From NCBI GenBank assembly GCA_003164305.1, contig PLSZ01000228.1, forward strand, positions 18,633 through 36,927: a stretch of 18,295 nt of DNA, given 5' to 3'. Source of the DNA: Acetobacteraceae bacterium. GTDB taxonomy: Bacteria > Pseudomonadota > Alphaproteobacteria > Acetobacterales > Acetobacteraceae. Made by a program: the position numbers and the translations under genes. This document shows positions 6,948-15,375 of the stretch, piece by piece. Below the pieces are notes generated by a model that saw only the letters and a list, made by a program, of their open reading frames with translations, did not search any database and was not told where the DNA came from. The first letter of the stretch is position 1. Every line of letters starts with the position of its first letter.

Positions 6948-7219
6948 GCGAGACCCGAACCCCGATCGCCGAGGACCGGCTGGCCTCCGTGATGGACATC
7001 CCGGTCACCCTGAGCGTCGTGCTCGGCGAGCAGTCGATCCCGCTCGGCAAGCTTTACGCGCTTGGCCGCGGCTCGGTTATCGTGCTCGACAAGCAGGTCG
7101 GAGAACCCGTGGACATCCTGGTCAACGACCGGCTGGTGGCGCGTGGCGAGGTCCAGTTGACCGACGACGGCCGGCTCGCGGTGGCGATGACCGAGGTCGC
7201 ATCCTCGGGGCTGGCCTGA
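6944..7219 (+). CDS. fliN: Flagellar motor switch protein FliN
   Basis: FliN forms the base of the C ring and docks FliH. The 91-residue product is essentially a single SpoA domain. It contains the expected VMDIPVTLSVVLGEQSIPLG followed by ALGRGSVIVLDKQVGEPVDI. The segment VNDRLVARGEVQLTDDGRLAVAM-type follows at about residues 58-80, with the usual NDRLVARGEV core. The short N-terminal extension is typical of alphaproteobacterial FliN. Its ATG overlaps the fliH stop (ATGA) and its TGA shares one base with the fliP start (TGATG), so translation is coupled through fliF-fliH-fliN-fliP-fliG. Confidence 0.95.
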   Translation: MSETRTPIAEDRLASVMDIPVTLSVVLGEQSIPLGKLYALGRGSVIVLDKQVGEPVDILVNDRLVARGEVQLTDDGRLAVAMTEVASSGLA

Positions 7220-8148
7220 TGCACCCGGCGATCCTGAGCATGACCCGCGCGGGAGGCAACGCCGCGGTGCGACGGCGGCTTCGCCTCGCGGCGTGGTTTG
7301 GCGCCGGCGTCCTGGCGTTGCTGGCGCTGGCGTTGCTGTCGGCGCCTGGCGCGGAAGCTCAAAGCCTCTCGATCAACCTGGGCTCCGGAGATCCCGGCTC
7401 CGGAACTCTGGGCTCGGGAAGTTTGGGGCTCGGCGGAACGGGCGGCGGCCAAAGCATGGCCTCCAACGTGATCGGTATCCTGGCGCTGACGTCGGTCCTG
7501 GCGCTGGCGCCCGGCATTCTGGTGATGGGAACGTCGTTCACGCGTCTCGTGGTGGTGCTGTCGATGTTGCGTACCGCCCTTGGGCTGCAGTCTTCGCCGC
7601 CCAACACGGTGATCGTCAGTCTCGCGCTGTTCCTGACCGCGTTCATCATGGGTCCGACATTCGAAACCGCCTACCGCGACGGCTTACAGCCCTTGATGCA
7701 GGGCGGCATCACCGAGGAGCAGGCGCTGGATCGTACCGTCAAGCCATTCCGCGGTTTCATGGAAGCAAATACCAGCAACAAGGATCTGGCGTTGTTCATC
7801 GAGCTGTCCGGCTGGAAGCCCACGGCGTCTCCAGGCGCCGACGCGGAAACCCCGCCGCCTGACCCCGGCGCCAAATTGATCTCCTCCGGCGTTCGCGGGC
7901 AGTTGCCGCTCCGGGTGCTGAGCTCGGCGTTCCTGGTCAGTGAGTTGTCGAAGGCATTCCAGATCGGCTTTCTGCTGTTTCTGCCGTTCCTGGTGATCGA
8001 CATCGCGGTATCCGCCGTTCTCATGGGTATGGGCATGATGATGCTGCCGCCCATCGTGGTGAGTTTGCCGATCAAGCTTGTGTTTTTCGTGTTGGTCAGC
8101 GGTTGGGAACTGGTCGCGGGATCGTTGGTGCGGAGCTTCGCGACATGA
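7219..8148 (+). CDS. fliP: Flagellar export gate protein FliP with extended N-terminus
   Basis: FliP forms the core of the helical export gate in the MS ring. At 309 residues it is longer than the usual ~245. The extra length is an Arg-rich start, a signal peptide probably cut after residue 47 (APGAEA-Q), and a Gly/Ser segment of three tandem 15-bp units (7381-7425) encoding GSGDP, GSGTL and GSGSL. The canonical core follows: ILALTSVLALAPGILVMGTS, FTRLVVVLSMLRTALGLQSS, PPNTVIVSLALFLTAFIMGP, then after the periplasmic domain VLSSAFLVSELSKAFQIGF and IDIAVSAVLMGMGMMMLPP. A second possible ATG at 7240 would still keep the signal. It overlaps fliN by one base and fliG by four. Confidence 0.96.
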   Translation: MHPAILSMTRAGGNAAVRRRLRLAAWFGAGVLALLALALLSAPGAEAQSLSINLGSGDPGSGTLGSGSLGLGGTGGGQSMASNVIGILALTSVLALAPGILVMGTSFTRLVVVLSMLRTALGLQSSPPNTVIVSLALFLTAFIMGPTFETAYRDGLQPLMQGGITEEQALDRTVKPFRGFMEANTSNKDLALFIELSGWKPTASPGADAETPPPDPGAKLISSGVRGQLPLRVLSSAFLVSELSKAFQIGFLLFLPFLVIDIAVSAVLMGMGMMMLPPIVVSLPIKLVFFVLVSGWELVAGSLVRSFAT

Positions 8149-9227
8149 GCGACACCCAGACGCAAACCGCGCCCCTCCTGGCGGCGCCCCCGCTGCCGGC
8201 GCCGATGCCGCCGCGTCCCGTCACGGACCAGGGCAGGCGCCTGGACGCGCTGGACAGGGCCGCGATCATACTGATGACGTTGGACCAGAACCACGCGCAA
8301 CAGATCTTCGCGAAACTCGAGGACGAGGAAATCCGCCGGGTGAGCCGCACGATGGCGAACCTGGGCCGTACCGACGCGGCGCTCGTGGAACGAACGGTAT
8401 CCGAGTTTCAGGCCGCGCTCGGGCGCGCCGGCAACCTCGTCGGTTCCATGCAGAACACCGAACGGATGCTGCGTCACGTCCTGCCGGCCCCGAAGGTCGC
8501 CGAGATCATGCAGGACATTTCCGGCGGCACCGGCAAAGTATGGGAGAAGCTGACGCAGGTCCCGGCGGACGCCCTTGCCGCCTACCTGGGCAATGAATCG
8601 CCGCAAACCGCGGCCGTCATTCTGGCGAAGCTGCCATCCCAGCACGCCGCCCGTGTGCTCCCATTGCTACCGAACATGGGCGAGGTCGCCCTGCGGATCG
8701 TGCGTACCGAGCGCGTGCAAAACACGGTGATGAGCGACATCGAAGAGACGTTGCGGCGCGAGTTCGTCGGGGACGGGGCGGGTTCGCGGGGAAGGGACAG
8801 TTCCGCGACACTGGCCGAACTGCTCAATCATGCCGACAAGGCGATGGTGCAGCAGCTGCTGGCGACGATGTCCGAGCAAGACGCGGACGCGGCGGTTCGG
8901 GTGCGGCGCCTGATGTTCGGCTTTGAGGATCTGATCAGGATCGATCCGGCCACGTTCGGGGCATTGGTCGCCGAGTGCCCGGCGGAGAAGCTGCCAATCG
9001 CTCTCGCCGCCGCCGAGGCGCGGCTGCGCGACCTGTTCCTTCTCAGCATGTCGGAGCGTGCCGGGAACATGCTGCGCGAGGAAATCGAAAGCATGCCCGC
9101 GCCGCGCAAGCGCGTCGTCGATGAGGCCCAGGCGGAGATCGTGGCGCTCGCCAAACGGCTCGCGGAGGAGGGACGGATATTCATTCTCAATGCCGACGAT
9201 GATGGCGATCGCGCGCAACCTGGTTGA
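8145..9227 (+). CDS. fliG: Flagellar motor switch protein FliG
   Basis: FliG is the C-ring protein that binds FliF and FliM and receives torque from MotA. The ATG at 8145, overlapping the fliP stop (ATGA), gives 360 residues; the in-frame ATG at 8103 lies inside fliP and is rejected. Domains run in normal order. The N-domain starts RAAIILMTLDQNHAQQIFAK. The middle domain has the armadillo motif in the form NESPQTAAVIL (150-160), where most FliG have EHPQ. The C-domain has MFGFEDL (257-263) and the torque helix region EARLRDLFLLSMSERAGNML. By hand alignment to E. coli, R281, D288/D289 and R297 correspond to R305, E312/E313 and R321, while K264 corresponds to A288. Its place after fliP instead of after fliF is unusual. 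Confidence 0.96.
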   Translation: MSDTQTQTAPLLAAPPLPAPMPPRPVTDQGRRLDALDRAAIILMTLDQNHAQQIFAKLEDEEIRRVSRTMANLGRTDAALVERTVSEFQAALGRAGNLVGSMQNTERMLRHVLPAPKVAEIMQDISGGTGKVWEKLTQVPADALAAYLGNESPQTAAVILAKLPSQHAARVLPLLPNMGEVALRIVRTERVQNTVMSDIEETLRREFVGDGAGSRGRDSSATLAELLNHADKAMVQQLLATMSEQDADAAVRVRRLMFGFEDLIRIDPATFGALVAECPAEKLPIALAAAEARLRDLFLLSMSERAGNMLREEIESMPAPRKRVVDEAQAEIVALAKRLAEEGRIFILNADDDGDRAQPG

Positions 9228-9311
9228 AACGCCGATGTGCGAAATACGATCAATGATTTCCATGCCGGCTGACGTTACCGGCCTTGCGAAGAAGCGATCG
9301 AAACCGCGGCC
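9228..9311. promoter_or_regulatory. fliG-motB spacer with one exact and one near TGCGAAA site
   Basis: This 84-bp gap breaks the otherwise overlapping operon. It holds TGCGAAA at 9238-9244 and TGCGAAG at 9285-9291, plus a small inverted repeat (GCCGG at 9264-9268, CCGGC at 9278-9282). That could be an internal promoter for motB onward or an attenuating hairpin; neither is proven. No clear ribosome-binding site precedes motB. Confidence 0.3.
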
Positions 9312-10190
9312 ATGAGCAATTACCCGAGACGCAGAAGTTCCAGGCGCGCGGCCTCGCACGACGAAGCGCATGGCGGTCAATGGAAGATCGCCTACGCCGA
9401 CTTCGTCACCGCGATGATGGCCTTCTTTCTGTTGATGTGGCTGGTGTCCTCGGCCACCGAGACGCAGCGCGCGGTGATCGCGAAGTACTTCACCACGACG
9501 TCGATCTTCGATTTGCCGAAGGGCAACGGCGTGCTGGACGGCGGTAAGTCAGTCATGTCCGGAGCCGAGGCGAAGACCGAAAAACTGTTGCCAAGCGGCA
9601 GCGGCGGCGGCCCGCAACCCAAGGACGCCAGTTCCACCGCCGGTGAAGCGCACGGCGAGGAGGCGGTCAAACTGGAACGCCAGCGTTTTGAAGCGCTGAA
9701 GGCCGAACTGGAAAAGATGATGCGCGATGGTGAGTTAAAGGACCTCGCCAACAATCTCATGATCGATCTGACCCCGGAAGGGCTGCGCATCCAGGTCTTT
9801 GACCGAGACGGTGAAGCAATGTTCTCCAGCGGCGACGTCGAGCCCACGCCCCGCATGTCGCGGATCCTGGACGTCATCGGGGACGTGCTGCGGACGGTCA
9901 AGAACGGCGTGATCATCGCGGGTCACACCGACTCTCAGGTCCTGAAGCGCGGCACCTACTCGAACTGGGAATTGTCCGCCGACCGGGCGAACGGCGTACG
10001 CCGCCGGCTGGAGAACGATGGCCTGGCGCTGACCAGGTTCCTGCGCGTGGAAGGGTTGGCCGCGACCGATCCGTTGCTGCCGTTGACCCCGCTCGATCCC
10101 AGAAACCGCCGTATCGCGATCACCGTGGTGCGCGGTGACGTGGAGAAGCAAATGCATCGGCAGCCACCACCGGCGGAGCCGCCGCCATGA
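9312..10190 (+). CDS. motB: Flagellar stator protein MotB
   Basis: MotB anchors the stator to peptidoglycan and carries the proton-binding aspartate. The 292-residue product has a basic N-terminus and one membrane helix starting WKIAYADFVTAMMAFFLLMW. Asp30 is at the position of the essential E. coli Asp32. A charged helical linker (about residues 115-140) is followed by an OmpA-type peptidoglycan-binding domain (about 160-275). That domain includes GHTDS at 204-208 and the family pattern YSNWELSADRANGVRRRL, with DPRNRRIAITV near the end. A Pro-rich tail closes the protein. Its partner motA is 6.6 kb downstream instead of adjacent. Proton rather than sodium coupling is likely from family habit only. 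Confidence 0.96.
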   Translation: MSNYPRRRSSRRAASHDEAHGGQWKIAYADFVTAMMAFFLLMWLVSSATETQRAVIAKYFTTTSIFDLPKGNGVLDGGKSVMSGAEAKTEKLLPSGSGGGPQPKDASSTAGEAHGEEAVKLERQRFEALKAELEKMMRDGELKDLANNLMIDLTPEGLRIQVFDRDGEAMFSSGDVEPTPRMSRILDVIGDVLRTVKNGVIIAGHTDSQVLKRGTYSNWELSADRANGVRRRLENDGLALTRFLRVEGLAATDPLLPLTPLDPRNRRIAITVVRGDVEKQMHRQPPPAEPPP

Positions 10191-10242
10191 CCCCGCGAGC
10201 CCAAATGCCTGCCCATACCTCCCAACAAAGGACCTTACTCAC

Positions 10243-11547
10243 ATGAGCATCAACTCGGCCATCGACAACGCGCTGTCCGGCATGACGGCGGAATCGGCCA
10301 GGCTGTCCAGCATCTCCAGCAACGTCGCGAACAGCTCGACCGTCGGCTACAAGGCGAGCGAGACCGATTTCGAAAGCATGGTGCTGGGGAGTGGCAACGG
10401 CAATTCGACCGGGGGCGGGGTGCAGTCCGTTAACTGGACCGATATCGCCACCGCCGGCCAGATCCAGTCCACCGGGGTCAGCACCAACATCGCCATCAAT
10501 GGGCAGGGTTTCATGGTGGTCAAGGACGCCGCGGCCGCCGGGAGCGGCAGCTATTACCTGACCCAGGTCGGCTCCTTCCAGCCGGACGCGAATGGGAACC
10601 TGGTCAACGCGAGTGGCTATTACCTGCAAGGACAGCCGATCAATGTCAGCGGAGTCGCCGGCGCGGTGCCGCAGGACATCACGGGCCTTTCCACGGTGAA
10701 CGTCGCCAACCTCAGCGTGGCGGCGACCCCGACCACGGCGATGACCTTCAACGCGAACCTGCCGTCGAGCGAAACCGGTTACAGCGCGACCGCGCCGTCG
10801 CCCTCGGGCAGTTCAGTGCAGTATTACGACGCCCTGGGTAACCCGCAGACCCTGTCATTCCAGTTCACGCCAACAACGGCGTCCGCGGCCGGCGGCGCAC
10901 CAACCAATACCTGGACGATGAACATCCTCGATTCGGCATCGGCGACACCGACGACGCCGGTCGGCACCGCCACCCTGAGCTTCGCATCGTCTGGTGCCGC
11001 CGCCGGCGAGTTGCAGTCGGTCACGCCATCTGCCGGTAGCTACGACCCCAACGCGGGAACCTTCAGCATCACGACGGGCGACGGCAGCACGTTGCCCATC
11101 AGCATCGGCGCGCTCGGCAGCCCGAGCGGGTTGACCCAACTCGATGGGTCATTCACCACGACTCAGGTTTCCCAGAACGGTTCGGGCGTCGGCTCTGTGC
11201 AAGGCGTCACGATTGGTTCGGACGGCGTTGTGACCGCTTCGTTCAACAATGGGGCAACGCGGCCGATCTACCAGCTCGACCTGGCGGTCGTTTCCAACCC
11301 GGACGGTCTGACACCGGCGAATGGCGGTGCGTACTCGATGTCCGCGGCGGCCGGCACGCCGCAGCTGTTCCAGGCGGGAACCGGACCAGCCGGAACCATC
11401 GAGGGGGACGCCCTGGAAGGCTCCAATGTCGATCTCAGCACGGAGTTGACCAACCTGATCGCGACACAGAACGCCTATTCGTCGTCGGCCCAGGTGATCC
11501 AGACCGCCAGCCAGATGTTCCAGGTCATTAACCATATGAGTCTGTAA
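10243..11547 (+). CDS. flgE: Flagellar hook protein FlgE
   Basis: FlgE polymerises into the hook. The ATG at 10243 is preceded by AAAGGA (10227-10232), and the next codons match the rod/hook N-terminal helix (MSINSAIDNALSGMTAES, then SNVANSSTVGYKASETDF). An in-frame ATG at 10135 lies within motB and is rejected. The 434-residue product has the FlgE core (QIQSTGVSTNIAINGQGFMV) and DALGNPQTLSFQFTPT in the variable hook domain. The C-terminal heptad helix is LSTELTNLIATQNAYSSSAQ. The central domain is rich in Ser, Thr, Gly and Ala, as usual for exported axial proteins, and has no cysteine. It begins the hook-junction block flgE-flgK-flgL. Confidence 0.95.
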   Translation: MSINSAIDNALSGMTAESARLSSISSNVANSSTVGYKASETDFESMVLGSGNGNSTGGGVQSVNWTDIATAGQIQSTGVSTNIAINGQGFMVVKDAAAAGSGSYYLTQVGSFQPDANGNLVNASGYYLQGQPINVSGVAGAVPQDITGLSTVNVANLSVAATPTTAMTFNANLPSSETGYSATAPSPSGSSVQYYDALGNPQTLSFQFTPTTASAAGGAPTNTWTMNILDSASATPTTPVGTATLSFASSGAAAGELQSVTPSAGSYDPNAGTFSITTGDGSTLPISIGALGSPSGLTQLDGSFTTTQVSQNGSGVGSVQGVTIGSDGVVTASFNNGATRPIYQLDLAVVSNPDGLTPANGGAYSMSAAAGTPQLFQAGTGPAGTIEGDALEGSNVDLSTELTNLIATQNAYSSSAQVIQTASQMFQVINHMSL

Positions 11548-11608
11548 CGACCGCCGGCGCGACCGCCGCGATCGAGAGCGACCGCCAGACAACTCAAGCG
11601 AGGCACTC

Positions 11609-13084
11609 ATGTCGATCCAGGGAGCTCTGTTCACGGCGGCATCGTCGTTGAACGTGGAGCAGCAAGAGGCGAACGTCATCGCCAACAACATCGCCAACGC
11701 CAGTACGCCCGGTTACGTAACGGAAAGCCTGCCACAGCTTGAATCCGCCTCGGGCGGCGAGAGTACTGGCGTGATGGCGGGGGTTTTGCAGCGCCTGGGG
11801 GATGCCGCGGCGTCGGCCGCGGCGAACCAGGCGAGCAGCCAGCAGTCCTACAGTCAGGCGATGGTGACGTCGCTGACCAACTATACCCAGGTGCTTGGCC
11901 AGCCGACCGACAGCACATCGCTGCCCGAGCAGTTGTCCGCGTTCAATCAGGCACTGACGACGCTGTCCGCCAGTCCCGACAGCGCGTCATTGCAACAGGG
12001 CGCGGTGTCCGCGGCGCAAAGCCTCGCCAGTACGTTCAACGGGTTGGCGAGCGCTGTCGCCAGCGGGCGCGAACAAGCCGACCAGACCATCGGCTCGGAT
12101 GTCAATACCGTCAATCAGACGCTGCAACAGATCGCGAGCAACCAGGCGGCGCTGCAAACCGCCGCCGCCAACGGCCAGTCCACCGCCGCCTATCTGGACA
12201 CGAGGGACCAATTGGTCTCGACGCTGTCGCAATATTTGCCGGTCACGGTCACCGATGGCAGCAACAACAGCATTACCTTGACGACCGACCAGGGCACCAC
12301 GCTGTACGACGGCACGGTGCATCAACTTGCGTTCACTCCGACCCCTGACATTCCATCGCAACTGCAACAGACGGCCGACCCGGCGAACGGCTATAGCGGT
12401 GGTTTGTCGGCGGTCACGGTCGATGGCCAACCGATCGCGACCTCGCAAAGCGGCGATATCGCCGCGCAACTGCAACTCCGCGATGTCACGCTGCCGGGGT
12501 TCGGACAGCAACTCGATCAACTCGCCGGCAACACGATCACCGCGTTCCAGCAGGCCGATCCGACGGTGAGCGCCGGGCAGACCGGCATTTTCACCAACAA
12601 CGGCGCGGCGGTGGATGCCAGCAACGCGGCGGAAATCCCTGGTCTGGCCGCCAACATCGCCGTCAACGCGTCGATCGATCCGACGCAAGGCGGCGAGGCC
12701 TGGCGCATCGTCGCCGGCGCCCAGGCGGCGACGCAAGGCTCCGCGACGGGCGATAACAGCACGGTGCTGGATTTCCTGCAGGCGATGAACACCAACCAGC
12801 CGTACAGTGCGTCCAGCGGCCTGCCGGGCTCGACGACGCTGACCAACGCGGTATCCCAGGTCGCCGGCCAGCAGCAGGCGGCGTTATCCACCTGGACCGC
12901 GAACAACACGTCCCGCACCACGCAGGCGCAGTCCGCGCAGACCGCGCTCAGCAACGCCACCGGCGTCAACGTCGATGACGAACTGCAACGGCTGATCACC
13001 GTGCAGGCAACCTATGCGGCGACCACTCAGGTCATCGCGGCGGCCACGAAGATGCTGGACGACCTCAACACGCTCACCACCTGA
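11609..13084 (+). CDS. flgK: Hook-filament junction protein FlgK (HAP1)
   Basis: FlgK is the first junction protein between hook and filament. The 491-residue product opens with the axial-protein pattern SIQGALFTAASSLNVEQQEA and NNIANASTPGYVTE. It shows the FlgK-type segments LPEQLSAFNQALTTLSASPD and TAAYLDTRDQLVSTLSQYLP, and the C-terminal helix is NVDDELQRLITVQATYAATT. GCGAGG lies about 8 nt before the ATG. The protein is Ala/Gln/Thr-rich without cysteines. It follows flgE by 61 bp and precedes flgL by 17 bp, consistent with one hook-junction transcript. The TRDQL motif and the length separate it from FlgE. Confidence 0.95.
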   Translation: MSIQGALFTAASSLNVEQQEANVIANNIANASTPGYVTESLPQLESASGGESTGVMAGVLQRLGDAAASAAANQASSQQSYSQAMVTSLTNYTQVLGQPTDSTSLPEQLSAFNQALTTLSASPDSASLQQGAVSAAQSLASTFNGLASAVASGREQADQTIGSDVNTVNQTLQQIASNQAALQTAAANGQSTAAYLDTRDQLVSTLSQYLPVTVTDGSNNSITLTTDQGTTLYDGTVHQLAFTPTPDIPSQLQQTADPANGYSGGLSAVTVDGQPIATSQSGDIAAQLQLRDVTLPGFGQQLDQLAGNTITAFQQADPTVSAGQTGIFTNNGAAVDASNAAEIPGLAANIAVNASIDPTQGGEAWRIVAGAQAATQGSATGDNSTVLDFLQAMNTNQPYSASSGLPGSTTLTNAVSQVAGQQQAALSTWTANNTSRTTQAQSAQTALSNATGVNVDDELQRLITVQATYAATTQVIAAATKMLDDLNTLTT

Positions 13085-13101
13085 TTGATAGGGATCCACC
13101 G

Positions 13102-14184
13102 ATGTCCGGCCGCATTTCCACATTCGCCGCGCCGTTGCAGCAAGAGTATGTGCTGCAGGGGATGAACGCGCGGCTCAACACCATGACCGCGGAGGTCTCG
13201 TCCGGCCTGAATTCAAACCCGGCCGGCGCGATGGGTAACAACGCGTCCCTGCTGTACAGCCTGCAAAGCCAGGCGGACCAGGAAAACGTGGTGCAAACCA
13301 CGGCCACGACGGCGGGCAATCGGCTCGACGCGATCCAGACCGCGCTGACCAGTGTCGCTTCCTCGGTCCAGACGATCGCGACCGGGACCATCAACTCCGC
13401 TTCTCAGACTCCGGAAGGCGCGGCGGCCCTGGGGACAGAGGCCTCGAATACGATGTCCCAGGTGCTGAATCTCCTGAACACGCAATACAACGGCAGCGCG
13501 CTGTTCGCCGGCGATGCCACCTCCAATCCACCGATGCGGAGCGCCGATGCCGCGGGCGGACCTCAGGACGCGATCAACACGGTGCTGAACACCGCCGTGG
13601 CGGCCAATGGCGGGCAGCCACTGACGGCCGCCAATGTCGACAATTTGCTGAACGGGCCGAATGGTCTGGCCAGCATATTCAACAATACCAACAGCAATCC
13701 GGCGCTGAACTACAACAGTTCGTTCTATACCGCGCCGGACGACGGCAAGCCGACCCAGGTGCTGATCGGCGTCAATCAGACGGTGCAATACAACGCCAAG
13801 GCAAACCAGCCGGCGTTCAAAGACCTGATGCAAGGATTGTCGATGCTGAGCATGCTTTCGGCGCCATCGACCCAGCTCGACAGCACCGCGCAATCCGCGA
13901 TCCTGACCCAGGCGACCACCATGATCGGCCAGGCGCAGAACGAACTGACGACGCAGCAAGGCCAACTCGGCGCGGTGCAGGCGCAATTGCAACAGGTGTC
14001 GAACGCGCAGCAAAGCGCCGCCAACGCCACCACCGCGCAGGTCACCAGCCTGGAGGCCGCCGATCCCTATGCGACGGCCACGAACCTCAGCGCGCTGCAG
14101 AACCAGTTGGCCGCGAGCTACCAGGTCACGGAAGCGCTCTCCCAGCTCACGTTGTCGCATTACCTCCCAGCTCTCACCGGTTAG
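13102..14184 (+). CDS. flgL: Hook-filament junction protein FlgL (HAP3)
   Basis: FlgL is the second junction protein, directly below the flagellin filament. The 360-residue product starts with a flagellin-like N-terminal helix (MNARLNTMTAEVSSGLNSNP). It contains the FlgL-type middle QVLNLLNTQYNGSALFAG, and the C-terminal flagellin-type helix region runs through TTQQGQLGAVQAQLQQVSNA and ATNLSALQNQLAASYQVTEA. AGGGAT precedes the ATG by 9 nt. Flagellin itself is the main alternative, but the tight position after flgK and the NGSALFAG signature favour FlgL. Confidence 0.92.
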   Translation: MSGRISTFAAPLQQEYVLQGMNARLNTMTAEVSSGLNSNPAGAMGNNASLLYSLQSQADQENVVQTTATTAGNRLDAIQTALTSVASSVQTIATGTINSASQTPEGAAALGTEASNTMSQVLNLLNTQYNGSALFAGDATSNPPMRSADAAGGPQDAINTVLNTAVAANGGQPLTAANVDNLLNGPNGLASIFNNTNSNPALNYNSSFYTAPDDGKPTQVLIGVNQTVQYNAKANQPAFKDLMQGLSMLSMLSAPSTQLDSTAQSAILTQATTMIGQAQNELTTQQGQLGAVQAQLQQVSNAQQSAANATTAQVTSLEAADPYATATNLSALQNQLAASYQVTEALSQLTLSHYLPALTG

Positions 14185-14204
14185 CCCGCGCAGGAGTTCC
14201 GCAC

Positions 14205-15323
14205 ATGCTGTACGGCAGAATGCCGAAAGTCGCGTTGTTGGCCGCCGCGATCGCTTCATGGGCGGCCGTGCAGGCGCGGGCGCAGATCATGTTGCGCGAT
14301 CTGGTGTCCATCGAGGGCGTGCGTAGCAATCAGTTGGTCGGCTACGGCCTCGTGGTGGGATTGCAGGCAACGGGAGACACGTTGCGGAACGCGCAATTCA
14401 CCCAGCAATCGCTGACCGCAATGCTCGAGCGCATGGGCGTGAACGTGGCGGGACAGCAATTGCAGACCCGCAATACGGCGGCGGTGGTGGTGACCGCGAC
14501 ACTGCCGGCGTTCTCCCGGCAGGGTTCGCCGTTGGATGTGCAGGTGTCGTCCCTTGGCGACGCGAAATCCTTGCAGGGTGGCACGCTGATGGTCACGCCG
14601 CTGATCGGCGCGGACGGGGAGGTGTACGCGGTCGCGCAGGGCCCGGTGATGGTCGGAGGCTTCCAGGCCTCGGGCGCCGCGCAGGCGGTGAAGCAAGGCG
14701 TGCAGACCAGCGGCCGTATTCCGGGTGGGGCGTCGGTCGAACGAGAGGTTCCCAACACGCTGGACAACCTCGGAACGATCCGCCTCGCGCTGCATTCGCC
14801 GGATTTCACCACGGCGAGCCGAATCGAGAAGGCGATCAACGTCAGGTTCGGCGCGGGCCTCGCGAACGCCACCGACCTGGGGACCGTCGATGTCCGCGTG
14901 CCGGCCACCTTCCAGCACCGGGTCACCGCGCTGCTGGCCGAGATCGAGCGGATCGAGGTGAAGCCGGACACACCGGCGCGGGTGGTGATCGACGAAAAGA
15001 GCGGCACGATCGTGGTCGGCGCCGAAGTGAAACTGGACGCCGTGGCCGTGGCGCACGGCAATCTCACGGTGCGGGTGACCGAAGCGCCGCAGGTCAGCCA
15101 GCCTGGACCGTTCTCACGCGGCCGCACCGCCGTGGTGCCGAATACCCAGATCGACGTGAACGATCACGCGGAGCGGAACCTGCACATCATGCCTCGCGCC
15201 GCGACGTTGAGGGAACTCGTGGACGGACTGAACGCGCTTGGGCTTGGGCCGCGCGACCTGATCCAGGTCCTGAGCGCGCTGAAAGCGGCGGGCGCGTTGC
15301 ATGCCGAACTGGAGTTCATCTGA
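14205..15323 (+). CDS. flgI: Flagellar P-ring protein FlgI
   Basis: FlgI builds the periplasmic P ring around the rod. The ATG at 14205 has a good AGGAG (14192-14196) eight bases upstream. The 372-residue precursor has a Sec signal peptide, probably cut after residue 26 (VQARA-QIM). The highly conserved start of the mature protein, IMLRDLVSIEGVRSNQLVGY, follows, then GLVVGLQATGDT. Other family segments are GGTLMVTPLIGADGEVYAVA, ARVVIDEKSGTIVVGAEVKL and the C-terminal LVDGLNALGLGPRDLIQVL. It closes the rightward operon and is followed at once by a hairpin. The L-ring gene flgH and the chaperone gene flgA are not in the window. Confidence 0.97.
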   Translation: MLYGRMPKVALLAAAIASWAAVQARAQIMLRDLVSIEGVRSNQLVGYGLVVGLQATGDTLRNAQFTQQSLTAMLERMGVNVAGQQLQTRNTAAVVVTATLPAFSRQGSPLDVQVSSLGDAKSLQGGTLMVTPLIGADGEVYAVAQGPVMVGGFQASGAAQAVKQGVQTSGRIPGGASVEREVPNTLDNLGTIRLALHSPDFTTASRIEKAINVRFGAGLANATDLGTVDVRVPATFQHRVTALLAEIERIEVKPDTPARVVIDEKSGTIVVGAEVKLDAVAVAHGNLTVRVTEAPQVSQPGPFSRGRTAVVPNTQIDVNDHAERNLHIMPRAATLRELVDGLNALGLGPRDLIQVLSALKAAGALHAELEFI

Positions 15324-15362
15324 GGCGAGGATGATGGCCCCGCGGTCCTCGCCGTTTATCTT
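15324..15362 (+). terminator. Probable terminator after flgI
   Basis: A perfect 8-bp stem (GGCGAGGA at 15324-15331, TCCTCGCC at 15346-15353) with a 14-nt loop begins at the first base after the flgI stop. It is followed by GTTTATCTT, a modest T-rich run. This fits an intrinsic terminator closing the fliF-flgI transcription unit. Confidence 0.6.
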
Positions 15363-15375
15363 AACGATATCGTAT

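Noticed and set aside
8103..8144. Upstream in-frame start for fliG
   Set aside because: It lies inside fliP; the ATG at 8145 forms an ATGA overlap like the other junctions and gives a normal length.
10135..10242. Upstream in-frame start for flgE
   Set aside because: It overlaps motB, while the ATG at 10243 has AAAGGA upstream and starts exactly at the conserved hook-protein N-terminus.
11548..11586. Three copies of CGACCGCC between flgE and flgK
   Set aside because: Short, GC-rich and irregularly spaced; likely chance or simple slippage at this base composition.
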